A DNA stretch of 64,000 nucleotides from Nioella sp965215655 (GTDB taxonomy: Bacteria > Pseudomonadota > Alphaproteobacteria > Rhodobacterales > Rhodobacteraceae). This document shows positions 51,867 through 60,545 of this stretch, in pieces. Numbering within the stretch: the first letter of the stretch is position 1; every line of letters starts with the position of its first letter. Made by a program: the position numbers and the translations under genes. The notes under the pieces are model-generated. The model had not been told where the DNA came from and made no database searches. It saw only the letters and a list, made by a program, of their open reading frames with translations. The DNA lies in assembly GCF_965215655.1 (NCBI RefSeq), contig NZ_OZ244111.1:2418001-2482000 (forward strand). Direction: 5' to 3'.

Positions 51867-53693
51867 TCAGATCGTGGTGACGCAAGCGTCGCTGTCCGCG
51901 TAAAGCCGGGCCAGCAGATCGGCCCGCCGGGTCAGCACCTTGCGGAAATTGAGGTTGCCCTTGGCGGTCATTTCGCCTTCGGGCATCGAGGGCGGTTCGG
52001 CCAGAACGATGGCGCGGGCGATGCGGGTGGAACTGCCGCTGAACTCGCGGGCACGTTCTGCAAGGCGTCGGTGGATCTCGCCAAGCAAAGCGGGATCGGA
52101 CAGCGCGCCAGCCTCCGCCGCATCCGAGAAGCCCTCGGATTTCAGCTCGCCCATGTTGGGGAAGATCATCACGCCGATCTCGTCGCGGTCGGCACCGGTG
52201 ATCACCAGATCGGCGGCAAGTGGCGACAGGCAGGCCAGCATGTCGATACGAAGCTGCGCCGCGCGCACCCAGGTGCCGGTGAGAAGTTTGAAATCCTCGG
52301 AAATGCGCCCGTCGAACTTCAGGCCCTTGTTGGGGTCGTCGGGATCGACAAACACCATCGCGTCGCCGGTGATGAAGAAGCCGTCCTCATCGAACGCCTC
52401 CGACGTCTTCTCCGGCGCATCCAGATAGCCGGGCATCACGTTGGGGCCCTTCACCCGCACCTCGCAGCGCATGTCAGCGTCGGGCAGCAGTTTCACAGTG
52501 CAGCCCGGCAGCGGCACGCCGACGACGCCAGACCGGTCAATCGGTTCATGTTGCAGCATCACGGCGGGCGCGGTTTCCGTGAGGCCCCAACTGGTGGTGA
52601 TCAGCGGCACCTCGCCTTTCACTTCCATCGCCATCGCCTCGAAGCCTTGCCAGACCTCCTGAGGAAGCGAGGCACCGGCGTAGAAGATGAGGTCGAGATC
52701 CTCGAAGAACCGGCGACGCAGGTCTGCGTCCGCCTTCAACGCCTTGAGCAGCATCCCGTAGCCCACGGGTACGTTGAAGCTGAGCGTTCCGGTCACGAGG
52801 CCAAGGTTTTCCACCGTCCGCTCGAACAGCCCCGGCACCGGCTTGCCGTCGTCGATATAGAGCGATCCGCCATTCGCCAGCATCATGTTGAAGTTGTGCG
52901 AGCCACCGAAGACATGGTTCCACGGCAACCAATCCACGATGCGCGGCGGGCGGGCGCGCAGCATCGGCAGGGCGTCGGCCAGTTGGGTCTGGTTCACGCA
53001 CATCATCCCTTGAGTGGTCAGCACCCCCTTGGGAGAGGAGGTGGAGCCCGAGGTCATCAGGATCTTGGCCACGGTCGCGGGTGTCACCGCGTCGAAGGCG
53101 GCGTCGATATCGGTGCTGTCATCACCCTGCAACAGCGTCTCGAACGCCGTCACGCCGGGGCGGCCATGGGTGTGGCTTGCGACAATCTCCACCCCGTCGA
53201 AACAGTCGAGGTCCAACGCCTCGCCATAGTGGGCGGCGTCCACGGCATAGGCCATGGCGGGGCGGACAAGTTCGACCGCGTGGCGCAACCGGCCATGGGC
53301 GCCATGGATCAGCGAATATTGCTCGGCCACCGGCACCGTGGGGATGCCTGCATATTGTCCCGCAAGCGACAACAGCCCGTGGTCGATGCCGTTGCCCGAC
53401 AGGATCATGATCGGGCTATCCTGGTCCAGCCCCCGCGCCAGCAGGCTCTCGGCCAACGCTCGCACCATTTGCAGCGCCTCGCGATAGGTCACGGTCCGCC
53501 AGCCCGCACCGCTGCGTTCGGCAAGGAACACCCGGTCCGGAGCCTCGATCGCCCAACGGTGCAGCCAGTCGCCCGTGCGCCGCATCACCGGCCCAAGCGA
53601 GATGTCGGAATGCAACAGGATCGACCCGTCGGGCCGGGTGGTGCGCGTCACGGCATGGGGCAGGAAATCGGTTGTGCGCTTCATGGCGGTCAT
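51867..53693 (-). CDS. Feruloyl/hydroxycinnamoyl-CoA synthase-like acyl-CoA ligase
   Basis: AMP-forming ligase that activates an aromatic acid to its CoA ester. The protein is 608 residues, in the range of feruloyl-CoA synthases. Motifs: the P-loop MTSGSTSSPKGVLTT near 214-228, DWLPWNHVFGGSHNFNMML, TTSWGLTETAPAVMLQ, FFITGDAMVFVDPDDPNKGLKFDGRISEDFKLLTGTWV and the late KGNLNFRKVL with the catalytic Lys. The DWLPWNHVFGG block and long form match the feruloyl-CoA synthase branch. The start overlaps the MarR stop by 4 bp. Substrate could be p-coumarate, ferulate, caffeate or their dihydro forms. Confidence 0.88.
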   Translation of the reverse strand: MTAMKRTTDFLPHAVTRTTRPDGSILLHSDISLGPVMRRTGDWLHRWAIEAPDRVFLAERSGAGWRTVTYREALQMVRALAESLLARGLDQDSPIMILSGNGIDHGLLSLAGQYAGIPTVPVAEQYSLIHGAHGRLRHAVELVRPAMAYAVDAAHYGEALDLDCFDGVEIVASHTHGRPGVTAFETLLQGDDSTDIDAAFDAVTPATVAKILMTSGSTSSPKGVLTTQGMMCVNQTQLADALPMLRARPPRIVDWLPWNHVFGGSHNFNMMLANGGSLYIDDGKPVPGLFERTVENLGLVTGTLSFNVPVGYGMLLKALKADADLRRRFFEDLDLIFYAGASLPQEVWQGFEAMAMEVKGEVPLITTSWGLTETAPAVMLQHEPIDRSGVVGVPLPGCTVKLLPDADMRCEVRVKGPNVMPGYLDAPEKTSEAFDEDGFFITGDAMVFVDPDDPNKGLKFDGRISEDFKLLTGTWVRAAQLRIDMLACLSPLAADLVITGADRDEIGVMIFPNMGELKSEGFSDAAEAGALSDPALLGEIHRRLAERAREFSGSSTRIARAIVLAEPPSMPEGEMTAKGNLNFRKVLTRRADLLARLYADSDACVTTI

Positions 53694-54163
53694 TCCTTTG
53701 TGCCTTTGGCTTCGATCCGGCGCAGAACGTCCAGCACCTGCGCGTATTCGGTCATGCCCACCCCTTGCAGCAGCCGCGCCTCATGGGATTTCACCGCCTC
53801 GATGGCGCGCGCGCAAAGTTGCCGCCCGGCCAATGTGGGCACCAGCGCATAGGCGCGCCGGTCGGTCGGGACTTTCTCTCGCAGGATCAGGTCGCGGCGT
53901 TCCAATTCGTCGATGATGACGACAAGGTTGGGCCGCTCGATATCCATCGCATCCGCCAGTTGCGACTGGCGCAGGCCGGGATTGTCCACGATCAGAACCA
54001 GCGCCGAATAGGTGATCATGCGCAGGTCAAAGGGTTTCAGCGTCGCGGCAAGATCGGCCTGCACCACGTTGAAAGCACGCTTCATGTGGTAGCCGACGAA
54101 GCCGCGCAGGGTGGCGTCGGATACGTGGGTAATGACGGGTGGGGCGGGGTTGGGCTTGCTCAT
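53690..54163 (-). CDS. MarR-family regulator within the ligase operon
   Basis: Winged-helix regulator of 157 residues: GYHMKRAFNVVQADLAATLKPFDLRMITYSALVLIVDNPGLRQSQLADAMDIERPNLVVIIDELERRDLILREKVPTDRRAYALVPTLAG. The wing with DRRAY is standard. It lies between the crotonase (4-bp gap) and the ligase (4-bp overlap), so it is made with the enzymes and probably autoregulates the operon. MarR proteins of hydroxycinnamate loci typically respond to the CoA thioester. The inverted repeat at 55747-55764 is a likely site. Confidence 0.93.
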   Translation of the reverse strand: MSKPNPAPPVITHVSDATLRGFVGYHMKRAFNVVQADLAATLKPFDLRMITYSALVLIVDNPGLRQSQLADAMDIERPNLVVIIDELERRDLILREKVPTDRRAYALVPTLAGRQLCARAIEAVKSHEARLLQGVGMTEYAQVLDVLRRIEAKGTKE

Positions 54164-54167
54164 GGCC

Positions 54168-54932
54168 TTATCCGAATTTCGGGTCGCGTTTTTGCAGGAA
54201 GGCCTGAAGCCCTTCGAGCGCGTGGGGGCTTGTCTGGGTCAGCGCCGCGCAGAGGCTTTCGGTGAACAGCCCGTCGGCCTTGGCCATGTCCTCGATGCGG
54301 GAAATCGCCTGGATCATGATGTAGTTGGACAGCGGCGCGTTAGACGCGATCTGCTTGGCCAGTTTTCGCGCCATCGGCAGCGCCTCGCCTTCACCGACGC
54401 TGTAATGGGTGAGGCCAAGCGCCAGCCCCTCCTCCGCGCCGTATTTGCGGCCCGTCAGCATCATCTCGACCATCCGGTCGGCACCGAGGATGCGCCCGAC
54501 GCGCACGGACGCGCCGCCCCCCACATAAATGCCGCGTTTGCCTTCGGGCAGTTGGAAGATCGTCGAAGGCTCTGCAATCCGCACATGGGTCGAGGTCGCC
54601 AATTCCAGCCCGCCGCCGATCACCGCGCCGAACATGGCCGAGACCACCGGCAGCCCGCCATACTGGATCTTGTCCATGATCGCGTGCCAGCCGCGCGAAT
54701 GACGCATGGTGCCTTCGGCATCGCGCTGCTGATGCTCCGACAGGTCGAGCCCGGAGCAATAATGCCCTTCCACGCCGGTCAGGATTGCCACTTTCACCCC
54801 CTCGGGCGGCTTGGTAAAAAAGGCGTCGATGGCGTGAAGCAGCTCATCGCACATGGCGTTGCGCTTGCCGGGGCGGTTCATGGTGAGGGTGGCGATGCCG
54901 TCCTCGATCTCGATCTTCAGAATGTCGGACAT
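54168..54932 (-). CDS. Crotonase-family enoyl-CoA hydratase
   Basis: Protein of 254 residues with the crotonase core: LTMNRPGKRNAMCDELL, HYCSGLDLSEHQQRD, SAMFGAVIGGGLELATSTHVRIAEPSTIFQLPEGKRGIYVGGGASVRVGRILG. It does not look like the characterised feruloyl-CoA hydratase-lyases, whose central block differs, so plain hydration of the enoyl-CoA seems more likely than aldol-type cleavage. The SDR and hydrolase genes in the same operon support this. It follows the SDR gene by 12 bp. Confidence 0.88.
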   Translation of the reverse strand: MSDILKIEIEDGIATLTMNRPGKRNAMCDELLHAIDAFFTKPPEGVKVAILTGVEGHYCSGLDLSEHQQRDAEGTMRHSRGWHAIMDKIQYGGLPVVSAMFGAVIGGGLELATSTHVRIAEPSTIFQLPEGKRGIYVGGGASVRVGRILGADRMVEMMLTGRKYGAEEGLALGLTHYSVGEGEALPMARKLAKQIASNAPLSNYIMIQAISRIEDMAKADGLFTESLCAALTQTSPHALEGLQAFLQKRDPKFG

Positions 54933-54944
54933 TGGGGGGATCTT

Positions 54945-55709
54945 TCAGCGCGGGGGCAGCCGGACCGCGCCGTCAAGGCGGATCGTGGTGCCGTTCAGAT
55001 AGGGATTTTCGATGATCTGCGCGGCCATGAGCGCATATTCCTGCGGCTGGCCGAGCCGTGCCGGGAACGGGATATTCGCGGTGATCTGGGCGGTGACCTC
55101 TTTGGGCAGGCCCTCCATCATCGGGGTGTGGAAAAGCCCCGGCGCGATGGCCATGACGCGGATGCCCTGCTTGGCAAATTCCCGTGCGGCGGGCAGGCAC
55201 ATGGCGGCAATCGCCCCCTTGGAGGCCGCATAGGCCGCCTGACCCAACTGCCCATCCTGATAAGCGACAGAGGCGGTGTTGACGATCACGCCCCGTTCGC
55301 CCGTTTCGGTCGGCTCAAGCTCCGACATCAGTCGGGCCGCGTGGCTCATCACGTTGTAGGTGCCGAAAAGGTTGACCCGCAGGGTGCGTTCAAAGACGTC
55401 GAAAGACATCTTGCCCTCGCGCCCCACGATCCGGGCGGCCATGCCGACGCCCGCGCAGTTGACCGCGATGCGCGCCGCCTGGCCGAATGTCTCCGCCACC
55501 TGCTCCACCGCCGCGCCGACGGCGGGTTCGTCGCCCACGTCCAGATGCACGGCGATGCCGCCGATCTCTGCCGCGACAGCCTCGGCCCGCGCGCCGTCAT
55601 AGTCGAAGATCGCGACCTTCGCCCCATGCCCCGCCAGATGCCGCGCCGTCGCGGCCCCGAGGCCCGATCCGCCACCTGTGACGATGGCCACCTGATCCAG
55701 AATGCGCAT
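54945..55709 (-). CDS. SDR-family 3-hydroxyacyl-CoA dehydrogenase-like protein
   Basis: Short-chain dehydrogenase of 254 residues from the ATG at 55709. NAD-binding TGGGSGLG at 11-18, Asp at about 36-38 in IFDYDGA favouring NAD over NADP, NCAGVG at 84-89, and the catalytic Ser147, Tyr160, Lys164 (YAASK). Overall it resembles HSD17B10-type 3-hydroxyacyl-CoA dehydrogenases (GVIVNTASVAYQDGQLGQAAYAASKG). It is the first gene of the seven-gene operon, so it lies next to the operator-like repeat. Role inferred: oxidation of the 3-hydroxy-3-arylpropionyl-CoA. Confidence 0.9.
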   Translation of the reverse strand: MRILDQVAIVTGGGSGLGAATARHLAGHGAKVAIFDYDGARAEAVAAEIGGIAVHLDVGDEPAVGAAVEQVAETFGQAARIAVNCAGVGMAARIVGREGKMSFDVFERTLRVNLFGTYNVMSHAARLMSELEPTETGERGVIVNTASVAYQDGQLGQAAYAASKGAIAAMCLPAAREFAKQGIRVMAIAPGLFHTPMMEGLPKEVTAQITANIPFPARLGQPQEYALMAAQIIENPYLNGTTIRLDGAVRLPPR

Positions 55710-55746
55710 GGGCGTTGCCTTTCTCTTTCGTTCCATAATAGTTATT

Positions 55747-55764
55747 TCACATAACGATATGTGA
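55747..55764. promoter_or_regulatory. Inverted repeat, candidate MarR operator of ligase operon
   Basis: TCACATA, ACGA, TATGTGA: perfect 7-bp arms with a 4-base spacer, 38 bp upstream of the SDR start. It overlaps a second inverted pair GTTAT/ATAAC at 55741-55755. The position overlaps or adjoins the promoter of the operon that encodes a MarR protein. Confidence 0.55.
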
Positions 55765-55771
55765 CGCAAGA

Positions 55772-55797
55772 ACCCCCGGCACCAGGGCACCGGGGGT
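55772..55797 (-). terminator. Terminator of TRAP transporter operon
   Basis: ACCCCCGG, 10-base loop, CCGGGGGT followed on the minus strand by TCTTG, starting 10 bp after the dctM stop. It separates the TRAP operon from the downstream ligase operon, leaving the latter to its own promoter. Confidence 0.7.
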
Positions 55798-55806
55798 CGA
55801 AACCGC

Positions 55807-57297
55807 CTAAAGCGGCAGCAAAAACAGCGTGATCGCCGGGAACAGCACCAAAATCACCACGCGCACCAGATCAGAGGTAACGAAATACATCACCGCCTTG
55901 TAGGTCTCGACCATCGGCGTTTCCCGGTCCATCGCGTTGATGATGAAGAGGTTCATACCGACGGGCGGCGTGATCAGCCCGACCTCGACCACGATCAGCA
56001 CGAGGATGCCGAACCAGATCGCGGTTCTGGTCGTGGCCACGTCTTCCAGCTGGTATTCGGTGACCGGGCGCATGCCCAATTCACGGAACTGATCGCGGGT
56101 CAGTTCGGTGCCAGCGGCCAGCAGATCCTGCGCCTGTCGTATCAACTCTGGCGCCGCATCCAGTCCTTGGGCTATGGCCGCCTCCAGCCGGACGGTTTGC
56201 AAGCCGATCATATCGACAAGGCCGAAATCCAGCACCGAAATGACCGGGAAGAAGATCGGGATTGTCAGAAGGATCATCGACAGCGAATCCATCAGGCAGC
56301 CGAAGACGAGGTAGAAGATCAGGATCAGCGCGAGGATCATCCAAGGCGAGAAGCCCTGCGCCAACACAAACTCCGACAGGGTCTGCGGCACCTGGCTGAG
56401 GGCGAGGAAGCCGTTATAGAGATGCGCGCCAAGCACGATGAAGAAGATCATCGCGGTGCCGATGGCGGTGGCGATGATGCTTTCCTTGAACACTTTCCAC
56501 GTGAGCGTGCCGTTGAAGAAGGCAATCAGCCCGGTGCCAAACGCCCCGACGGACGCGCCCTCGGTCGGTGTGAACCAGCCCAGATAGATGCCGCCCACAA
56601 CAAGGCCGAAGACCAGGATCACCGGCCAGACATCCAGCATCGCACGAATGCGCTCGGCCATGGGCACGGGCGGGCGGGTGCCTGCCGCCTTGGGGTTCAC
56701 CCGCACATAGATCGAGATCGTCAGGATATAGCCAAGCGCCGCGAGGATGCCGGGCACCAGCGCCGCGAGGAAGAGCGAGGCGATGTTCTGTTCGGTCAGA
56801 ATCGCGTAGATCACCAGGATCACAGACGGCGGGATCAGGATGCCAAGCGTGCCGCCCGCCGCCAGAGTGGCGGTAGAGAAGCCACCGGAATAGCCGTAGC
56901 GCTTGAGCTCGGGCAAAGCCACGCGGCCCATGGTGGCGGCGGTGGCCAGCGACGAGCCGCAGATCGCGCCAAAGCCCGCGCAGGCCCCGACAGAGGCCAT
57001 GGCAACCCCGCCCTTGCGGTGGCCAAGCCAGCTCTCAGCGGCCTTGAACAGCGAGGTAGACATACCCGAAAGTGTCGCGAACTGCCCCATCAGCAGGAAC
57101 ATCGGCACGATGGACAGCGAATAGCTGGAAAAGGTGGTGAAGGTTTCCGTCTTCAGCCGCGCCATGAACATCGACGTATCACCGGTGGCCATCCACAGCC
57201 CGCCAACGCCCGCAAGGAACATCGCAAGGCCAATGGGCATGCGCAGGAAGATCAGCAGAAGCAGGACGGGGAAGGACCAGGCCCCAAGCTCGAACAT
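55807..57297 (-). CDS. dctM: TRAP transporter large permease (DctM), with extra loop
   Basis: Main membrane subunit of a TRAP importer, 496 residues from the ATG at 57297. Helix-rich, with family blocks LLIFLRMPIGLAMFLAGVGG, GACAGFGAICGSSLATAATMGRVALPEL and AGGTLGILIPPSVILVIYAILTEQNIASLFLAALVPG. It exceeds the usual 425-440 residues because of a hydrophilic, largely helical insertion near residues 375-440 (VRLEAAIAQGLDAAPELIRQ ... PVTEYQLEDVATTRT) between two late helices. The start lies 2 bp after the dctQ stop. Confidence 0.92.
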   Translation of the reverse strand: MFELGAWSFPVLLLLIFLRMPIGLAMFLAGVGGLWMATGDTSMFMARLKTETFTTFSSYSLSIVPMFLLMGQFATLSGMSTSLFKAAESWLGHRKGGVAMASVGACAGFGAICGSSLATAATMGRVALPELKRYGYSGGFSTATLAAGGTLGILIPPSVILVIYAILTEQNIASLFLAALVPGILAALGYILTISIYVRVNPKAAGTRPPVPMAERIRAMLDVWPVILVFGLVVGGIYLGWFTPTEGASVGAFGTGLIAFFNGTLTWKVFKESIIATAIGTAMIFFIVLGAHLYNGFLALSQVPQTLSEFVLAQGFSPWMILALILIFYLVFGCLMDSLSMILLTIPIFFPVISVLDFGLVDMIGLQTVRLEAAIAQGLDAAPELIRQAQDLLAAGTELTRDQFRELGMRPVTEYQLEDVATTRTAIWFGILVLIVVEVGLITPPVGMNLFIINAMDRETPMVETYKAVMYFVTSDLVRVVILVLFPAITLFLLPL

Positions 57298-57299
57298 CG

Positions 57300-57884
57300 T
57301 CAATGGACCGCCCCCCCGGAGCCAGGAAGAATGGCGCGGCCGCTGAACAGCTCGATCACGCGGGCCACGGCGCAGTAGAGGCCGACCAGAGAGGTCACGA
57401 TGGCCGCGACGAGGCTGGCGGCATAGGCCCACCAGACCGGGTATTGCAGCAGGAACGAGGTCTGCCCGTTATTGTACTTGTCCATCATGCCTTCAAAAAG
57501 CTGCACGGTGATCAGGATCAGAACGCCCGTCAGAACCACTTCCCACAGAGTCTGGAGGAACTTGTTGACGCCCGTGGGCATCAGCGAGGTGAAGACATCC
57601 ACCGCCGCGTGGCCGCCATAGAGCTGGCAGATGGGCAGGAAACAGAAGATCACGAAGGCGATGCCGGATTCGACAACCTCGAAATCCCCTTCGATGGGGC
57701 CGACACCGGTGCCGATCAGCCACTCGGCAAAGCCGCCCGCGACGCCGGTCAGCCAGTCGGAATTGCCGAACGTGTTCAGCCCTCGCCCAAGGACGCTGAC
57801 GAAAACGAGGATCACCAGAACGGTCAGGATCATTCCACCGAGAACGGCCATGCCACGGGCCAGCCGGTCCACCAGATTGGGCAT
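57300..57884 (-). CDS. dctQ: TRAP transporter small permease (DctQ)
   Basis: Four-helix membrane subunit, 194 residues from the ATG at 57884 preceded by GGGGGTGAG; another ATG four codons upstream is possible. Helices are seen around residues 12-34, 70-92, 112-134 and 152-175. A loop with GTGVGPIEGDFEVVESG lies between helices 1 and 2. Order P-Q-M is standard. The substrate is suggested only by the adjacent ligase and gentisate genes: an aromatic or phenylpropanoid acid. Confidence 0.9.
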   Translation of the reverse strand: MPNLVDRLARGMAVLGGMILTVLVILVFVSVLGRGLNTFGNSDWLTGVAGGFAEWLIGTGVGPIEGDFEVVESGIAFVIFCFLPICQLYGGHAAVDVFTSLMPTGVNKFLQTLWEVVLTGVLILITVQLFEGMMDKYNNGQTSFLLQYPVWWAYAASLVAAIVTSLVGLYCAVARVIELFSGRAILPGSGGAVH

Positions 57885-57913
57885 CTCACCCCCCATCTTT
57901 GCAGATAGAATAC

Positions 57914-57945
57914 GGCCCCCGCGTGCCTTCAGGCATACGGGGGCC
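57914..57945 (-). other. Intercistronic hairpin after dctP
   Basis: GGCCCCCG and CGGGGGCC flank an inner TGCC/GGCA stem with loop TTCA, between the dctP stop and the dctQ start. It lacks a T-run; likely an mRNA-stability or partial-termination element. Confidence 0.65.
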
Positions 57946-57952
57946 GGTTCGA

Positions 57953-59002
57953 TCAGGCGCTGTATTCCGCGATCAGCGCGCGGGCCTCGGCCAGAAGGCC
58001 GGTGCCGTCCATGCCGGCTTCGTCCATCTCGGCAACCCAGTTGTCGATGGTGGGCTGTGCCGCTTCGCGCCACATGTTTACCTCGTCTTCGGTCAGTTCG
58101 ATGATGTTGTTGCCACGGTCTTCGGCGGCCATGCGCGAGGGTTCGTCGAACTCCTGCATGGTGCGACCGGCCCATTCGGAGGTGTCCGCCCCGGAATTGG
58201 CGTCGATCACCGCCTGAAGGTCAGCAGGCAGCGCGTCATAGGACGCCTGATTCATGCCGAAGATGAACGAGGTGGTGTAGAGCGAGGCATTCGGGAAGAT
58301 GGTGTGGTTCTCCACCAGTTCCTGAACGCGCAGGATGCCCACGACCTCCCACGGGATGACGGTCGCGTCGACCACGCCACGCGACAGCGCTTCCGGGATC
58401 GCCGGAACCGGCATGCCGACGGTGGTGGCGCCAAGGTTCGAGAACATGGCGTTGGTCACGCGGGTCGGCGCGCGCAGTTTGACGCCGTTCAGGTCCGCAG
58501 GGGTGCGGATCGGGTCGGCGGAGTGGATCAGGCCGGGGCCATGGACCCAGACGGCGATCGGCTTGAAGGCTGCGAAATCGGCGTCCATCATGTGGCGCTC
58601 GGCCATGGTCCAATAGGCGCGGCTGGTCGGCCCTGCGCTGGTCATCATGAAGGGCAGTTCGAACACCTCGGTGCGCGGGAAACGGCCGGGGGTGTAACCC
58701 GCCACGGTCCAGACCACATCGGCAATGCCGTCGATGGCTTGGTCGATCAGATCGGGGGGCGTGCCACCAAGCTGCATGGAGGGGTAGCGTTCCACGGTGA
58801 TGCGGCCGCCGGACTGTTCCTCGATGGCATCGGCCCACGGGTCCAGCACCTGCGCGGGGATGTTGGCCTGCGCGGGCAGGAACTGGTGCAGGCGCAGGGT
58901 GAATTCATTGGCGCGCGCTGCCTTCGGCAGAACGGTCGCGCCGATCACGGCCATGCCGGCGGCGCCGGTGGTCTTCATCAGGTTACGACGGGTGATGGTC
59001 AT
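57953..59002 (-). CDS. dctP: TRAP transporter solute-binding protein (DctP family)
   Basis: Periplasmic binding protein, 349 residues from the ATG at 59002 after GGAGGAAACC. The N-terminus TITRRNLMKTTGAAGMAVIGATVLPKAARA has a twin-Arg pair before a hydrophobic stretch, so Tat export is likely. The mature part has LRLHQFLPAQANIPAQVLDPWADAIEEQSGGRITVERYPSMQLGG, the ADPIRTPADLNGVKLRAPTRVTNAMF block with the conserved Arg that binds the carboxylate, and VVDATVIPWEVV. These indicate a DctP-type acid-binding protein. First gene of the TRAP operon. Confidence 0.93.
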   Translation of the reverse strand: MTITRRNLMKTTGAAGMAVIGATVLPKAARANEFTLRLHQFLPAQANIPAQVLDPWADAIEEQSGGRITVERYPSMQLGGTPPDLIDQAIDGIADVVWTVAGYTPGRFPRTEVFELPFMMTSAGPTSRAYWTMAERHMMDADFAAFKPIAVWVHGPGLIHSADPIRTPADLNGVKLRAPTRVTNAMFSNLGATTVGMPVPAIPEALSRGVVDATVIPWEVVGILRVQELVENHTIFPNASLYTTSFIFGMNQASYDALPADLQAVIDANSGADTSEWAGRTMQEFDEPSRMAAEDRGNNIIELTEDEVNMWREAAQPTIDNWVAEMDEAGMDGTGLLAEARALIAEYSA

Positions 59003-59216
59003 TATCGGTTTCCTCCCTTTTGACCGAAGCGTAGCCGCAATTTGGCGCGGATACACATGATTCTATCTTGAACAGGTCTTCCTCCACCGATTTAGATATA
59101 CAACATAACTATTCTTGTCGATATCATTCTTATCGGCGCATTTGCTCCCCCGATTTCGTTTCAAATAAAACGACCAACCGTTCGGTAACCTAATTTTCTG
59201 TCCCATGCAACGGGTA

Positions 59217-60437
59217 TTATGCACTCCTGTTGCGCAAGGTTTCCGATGACACTGCTCCATCCAGCCCGGTGGAGCCATAAAGCCAGGCAATCATGTCGTA
59301 CCATTCCTCGGGGCTGCGGGCGCTCATCACCGCGTTGCGCAGTTCCGCATGCGCCCCCGAGGCGTGGTAGATGTGATCCCCGATCTCGCGCGATTGCAGT
59401 TGGATGCGGGCGGTGCGCAGACGGCGCATCTCCTGATAGGCGGGGAACGCGCGGGTGGCGTCGCCGGAACAGGCCTCCATCTGGTGGGCCAGCGCCACGG
59501 CGTCTTCCATCGCCATGCAGGCGCCTTGCGCGAAGTATTGCAGCTGCGGGTGGGCCGCATCGCCAAGCAGCACCACGCGCCCGTCCTGCCAGTTCATCAC
59601 CGGATCGCGGTCGCAGAGCACCCAGAGCTTCCAGTCCCTGCCCTTCTCGATGATCTGCCGGGCGACCGGGTTCACATGCTCGAAGCCCCGGCGCACCTCG
59701 TCATGGGACACGGGTTTACCCGCCACAGGCTCCGGCGCGTCGTTGTGATAGGTCACCACGAGGTTAAAGAGCTTCCAGCCCGACAACGGGTAATGCACGA
59801 TATGGCATTTCGGCCCGGCCCAAAGCGTCGCCGCGTTCCAGCGCAGATCCTCCGGCATGTCCTCGACCGGGATGACGCTGCGATAGGTGGTGTGGCCCGA
59901 GACGCGGGGTTTGCCGTCGCCCACCACCCGTTTGCGGATGTTGGACCAGAGCCCGTCCGCGCCAATCAAAGCGCTGCCCGTCACCCGTTCGCCGTTTTCA
60001 AGGATCGCGGTGGCGCTGCTCTCATCCTGTTCATAATCGGCAACGCCCGCATTGGTGCGCAGCTCGACCAGATCGTGCTCGATACAGGCCCGCAGGAAAA
60101 CCCCGTGCAGATCGCCCCGATGCACCACCGCGTAAGGGTTGCCGAAGCGGGTGCGGAAGGCATCGTCCAGAGGGATGCGGGTGATCTCATTGCCGCTGAT
60201 CGCATCCATCAGGCGCAGGTTGTCGATATAGACCGCCATATTGCGGGCCGCGTCACCAACGCCCAGGTAATCGAAAGCGTGGAACGCATTGGGGCCAAGC
60301 TGGATGCCTGCGCCGATCTCTCCCAGTTCCGGGGCCTTTTCCAGCACCAGAGAACGAATGCCCTTCTGCGCCAGCCCAATGGCCGTCGCCAGCCCGCCAA
60401 TGCCGCCACCGGCGATGATGATCCTGTCTTGTGCCAT
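59217..60437 (-). CDS. 3-Hydroxybenzoate 6-monooxygenase
   Basis: FAD monooxygenase of 406 residues that would hydroxylate 3-hydroxybenzoate to gentisate with NADH. Motifs: GGGIGG at 10-15, LVLEKAPELGEIGAGIQLGPNAFHAFDYLGV, the DG-type GSALIGADGLWSNIRKRV, and VLLGDAAHPQLQYFAQGACMAMEDAVALA. The GPNAFHAFDYLG and QYFAQGACMA blocks are those of the 3HB6H branch rather than salicylate hydroxylases. It is the last gene of the gentisate operon, 108 bp after the isomerase. An in-frame ATG 8 codons upstream is possible. Confidence 0.88.
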   Translation of the reverse strand: MAQDRIIIAGGGIGGLATAIGLAQKGIRSLVLEKAPELGEIGAGIQLGPNAFHAFDYLGVGDAARNMAVYIDNLRLMDAISGNEITRIPLDDAFRTRFGNPYAVVHRGDLHGVFLRACIEHDLVELRTNAGVADYEQDESSATAILENGERVTGSALIGADGLWSNIRKRVVGDGKPRVSGHTTYRSVIPVEDMPEDLRWNAATLWAGPKCHIVHYPLSGWKLFNLVVTYHNDAPEPVAGKPVSHDEVRRGFEHVNPVARQIIEKGRDWKLWVLCDRDPVMNWQDGRVVLLGDAAHPQLQYFAQGACMAMEDAVALAHQMEACSGDATRAFPAYQEMRRLRTARIQLQSREIGDHIYHASGAHAELRNAVMSARSPEEWYDMIAWLYGSTGLDGAVSSETLRNRSA

Positions 60438-60545
60438 TTCTCGCACTCCCTCTCGAAGCATGACTTTCCGGTTCGCCCAAGTAAATTGACACTTTGGGCG
60501 AGATGGTTTCCGTTTCGGGAAACTGATGTGATCTATTACAGGGCC

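Noticed and set aside
48808..53852. Long plus-strand open frames (up to 679 codons) opposite the acyl-CoA dehydrogenase and ligase genes
   Set aside because: The minus-strand proteins have full family motifs and tight operon spacing. The plus-strand translations are Arg/His/Gly-rich with no domain.
54168..54932. Crotonase called as feruloyl-CoA hydratase-lyase
   Set aside because: Its central blocks differ from the known lyases, and no aldehyde dehydrogenase for vanillin or 4-hydroxybenzaldehyde is in the region. A plain hydratase fits better.
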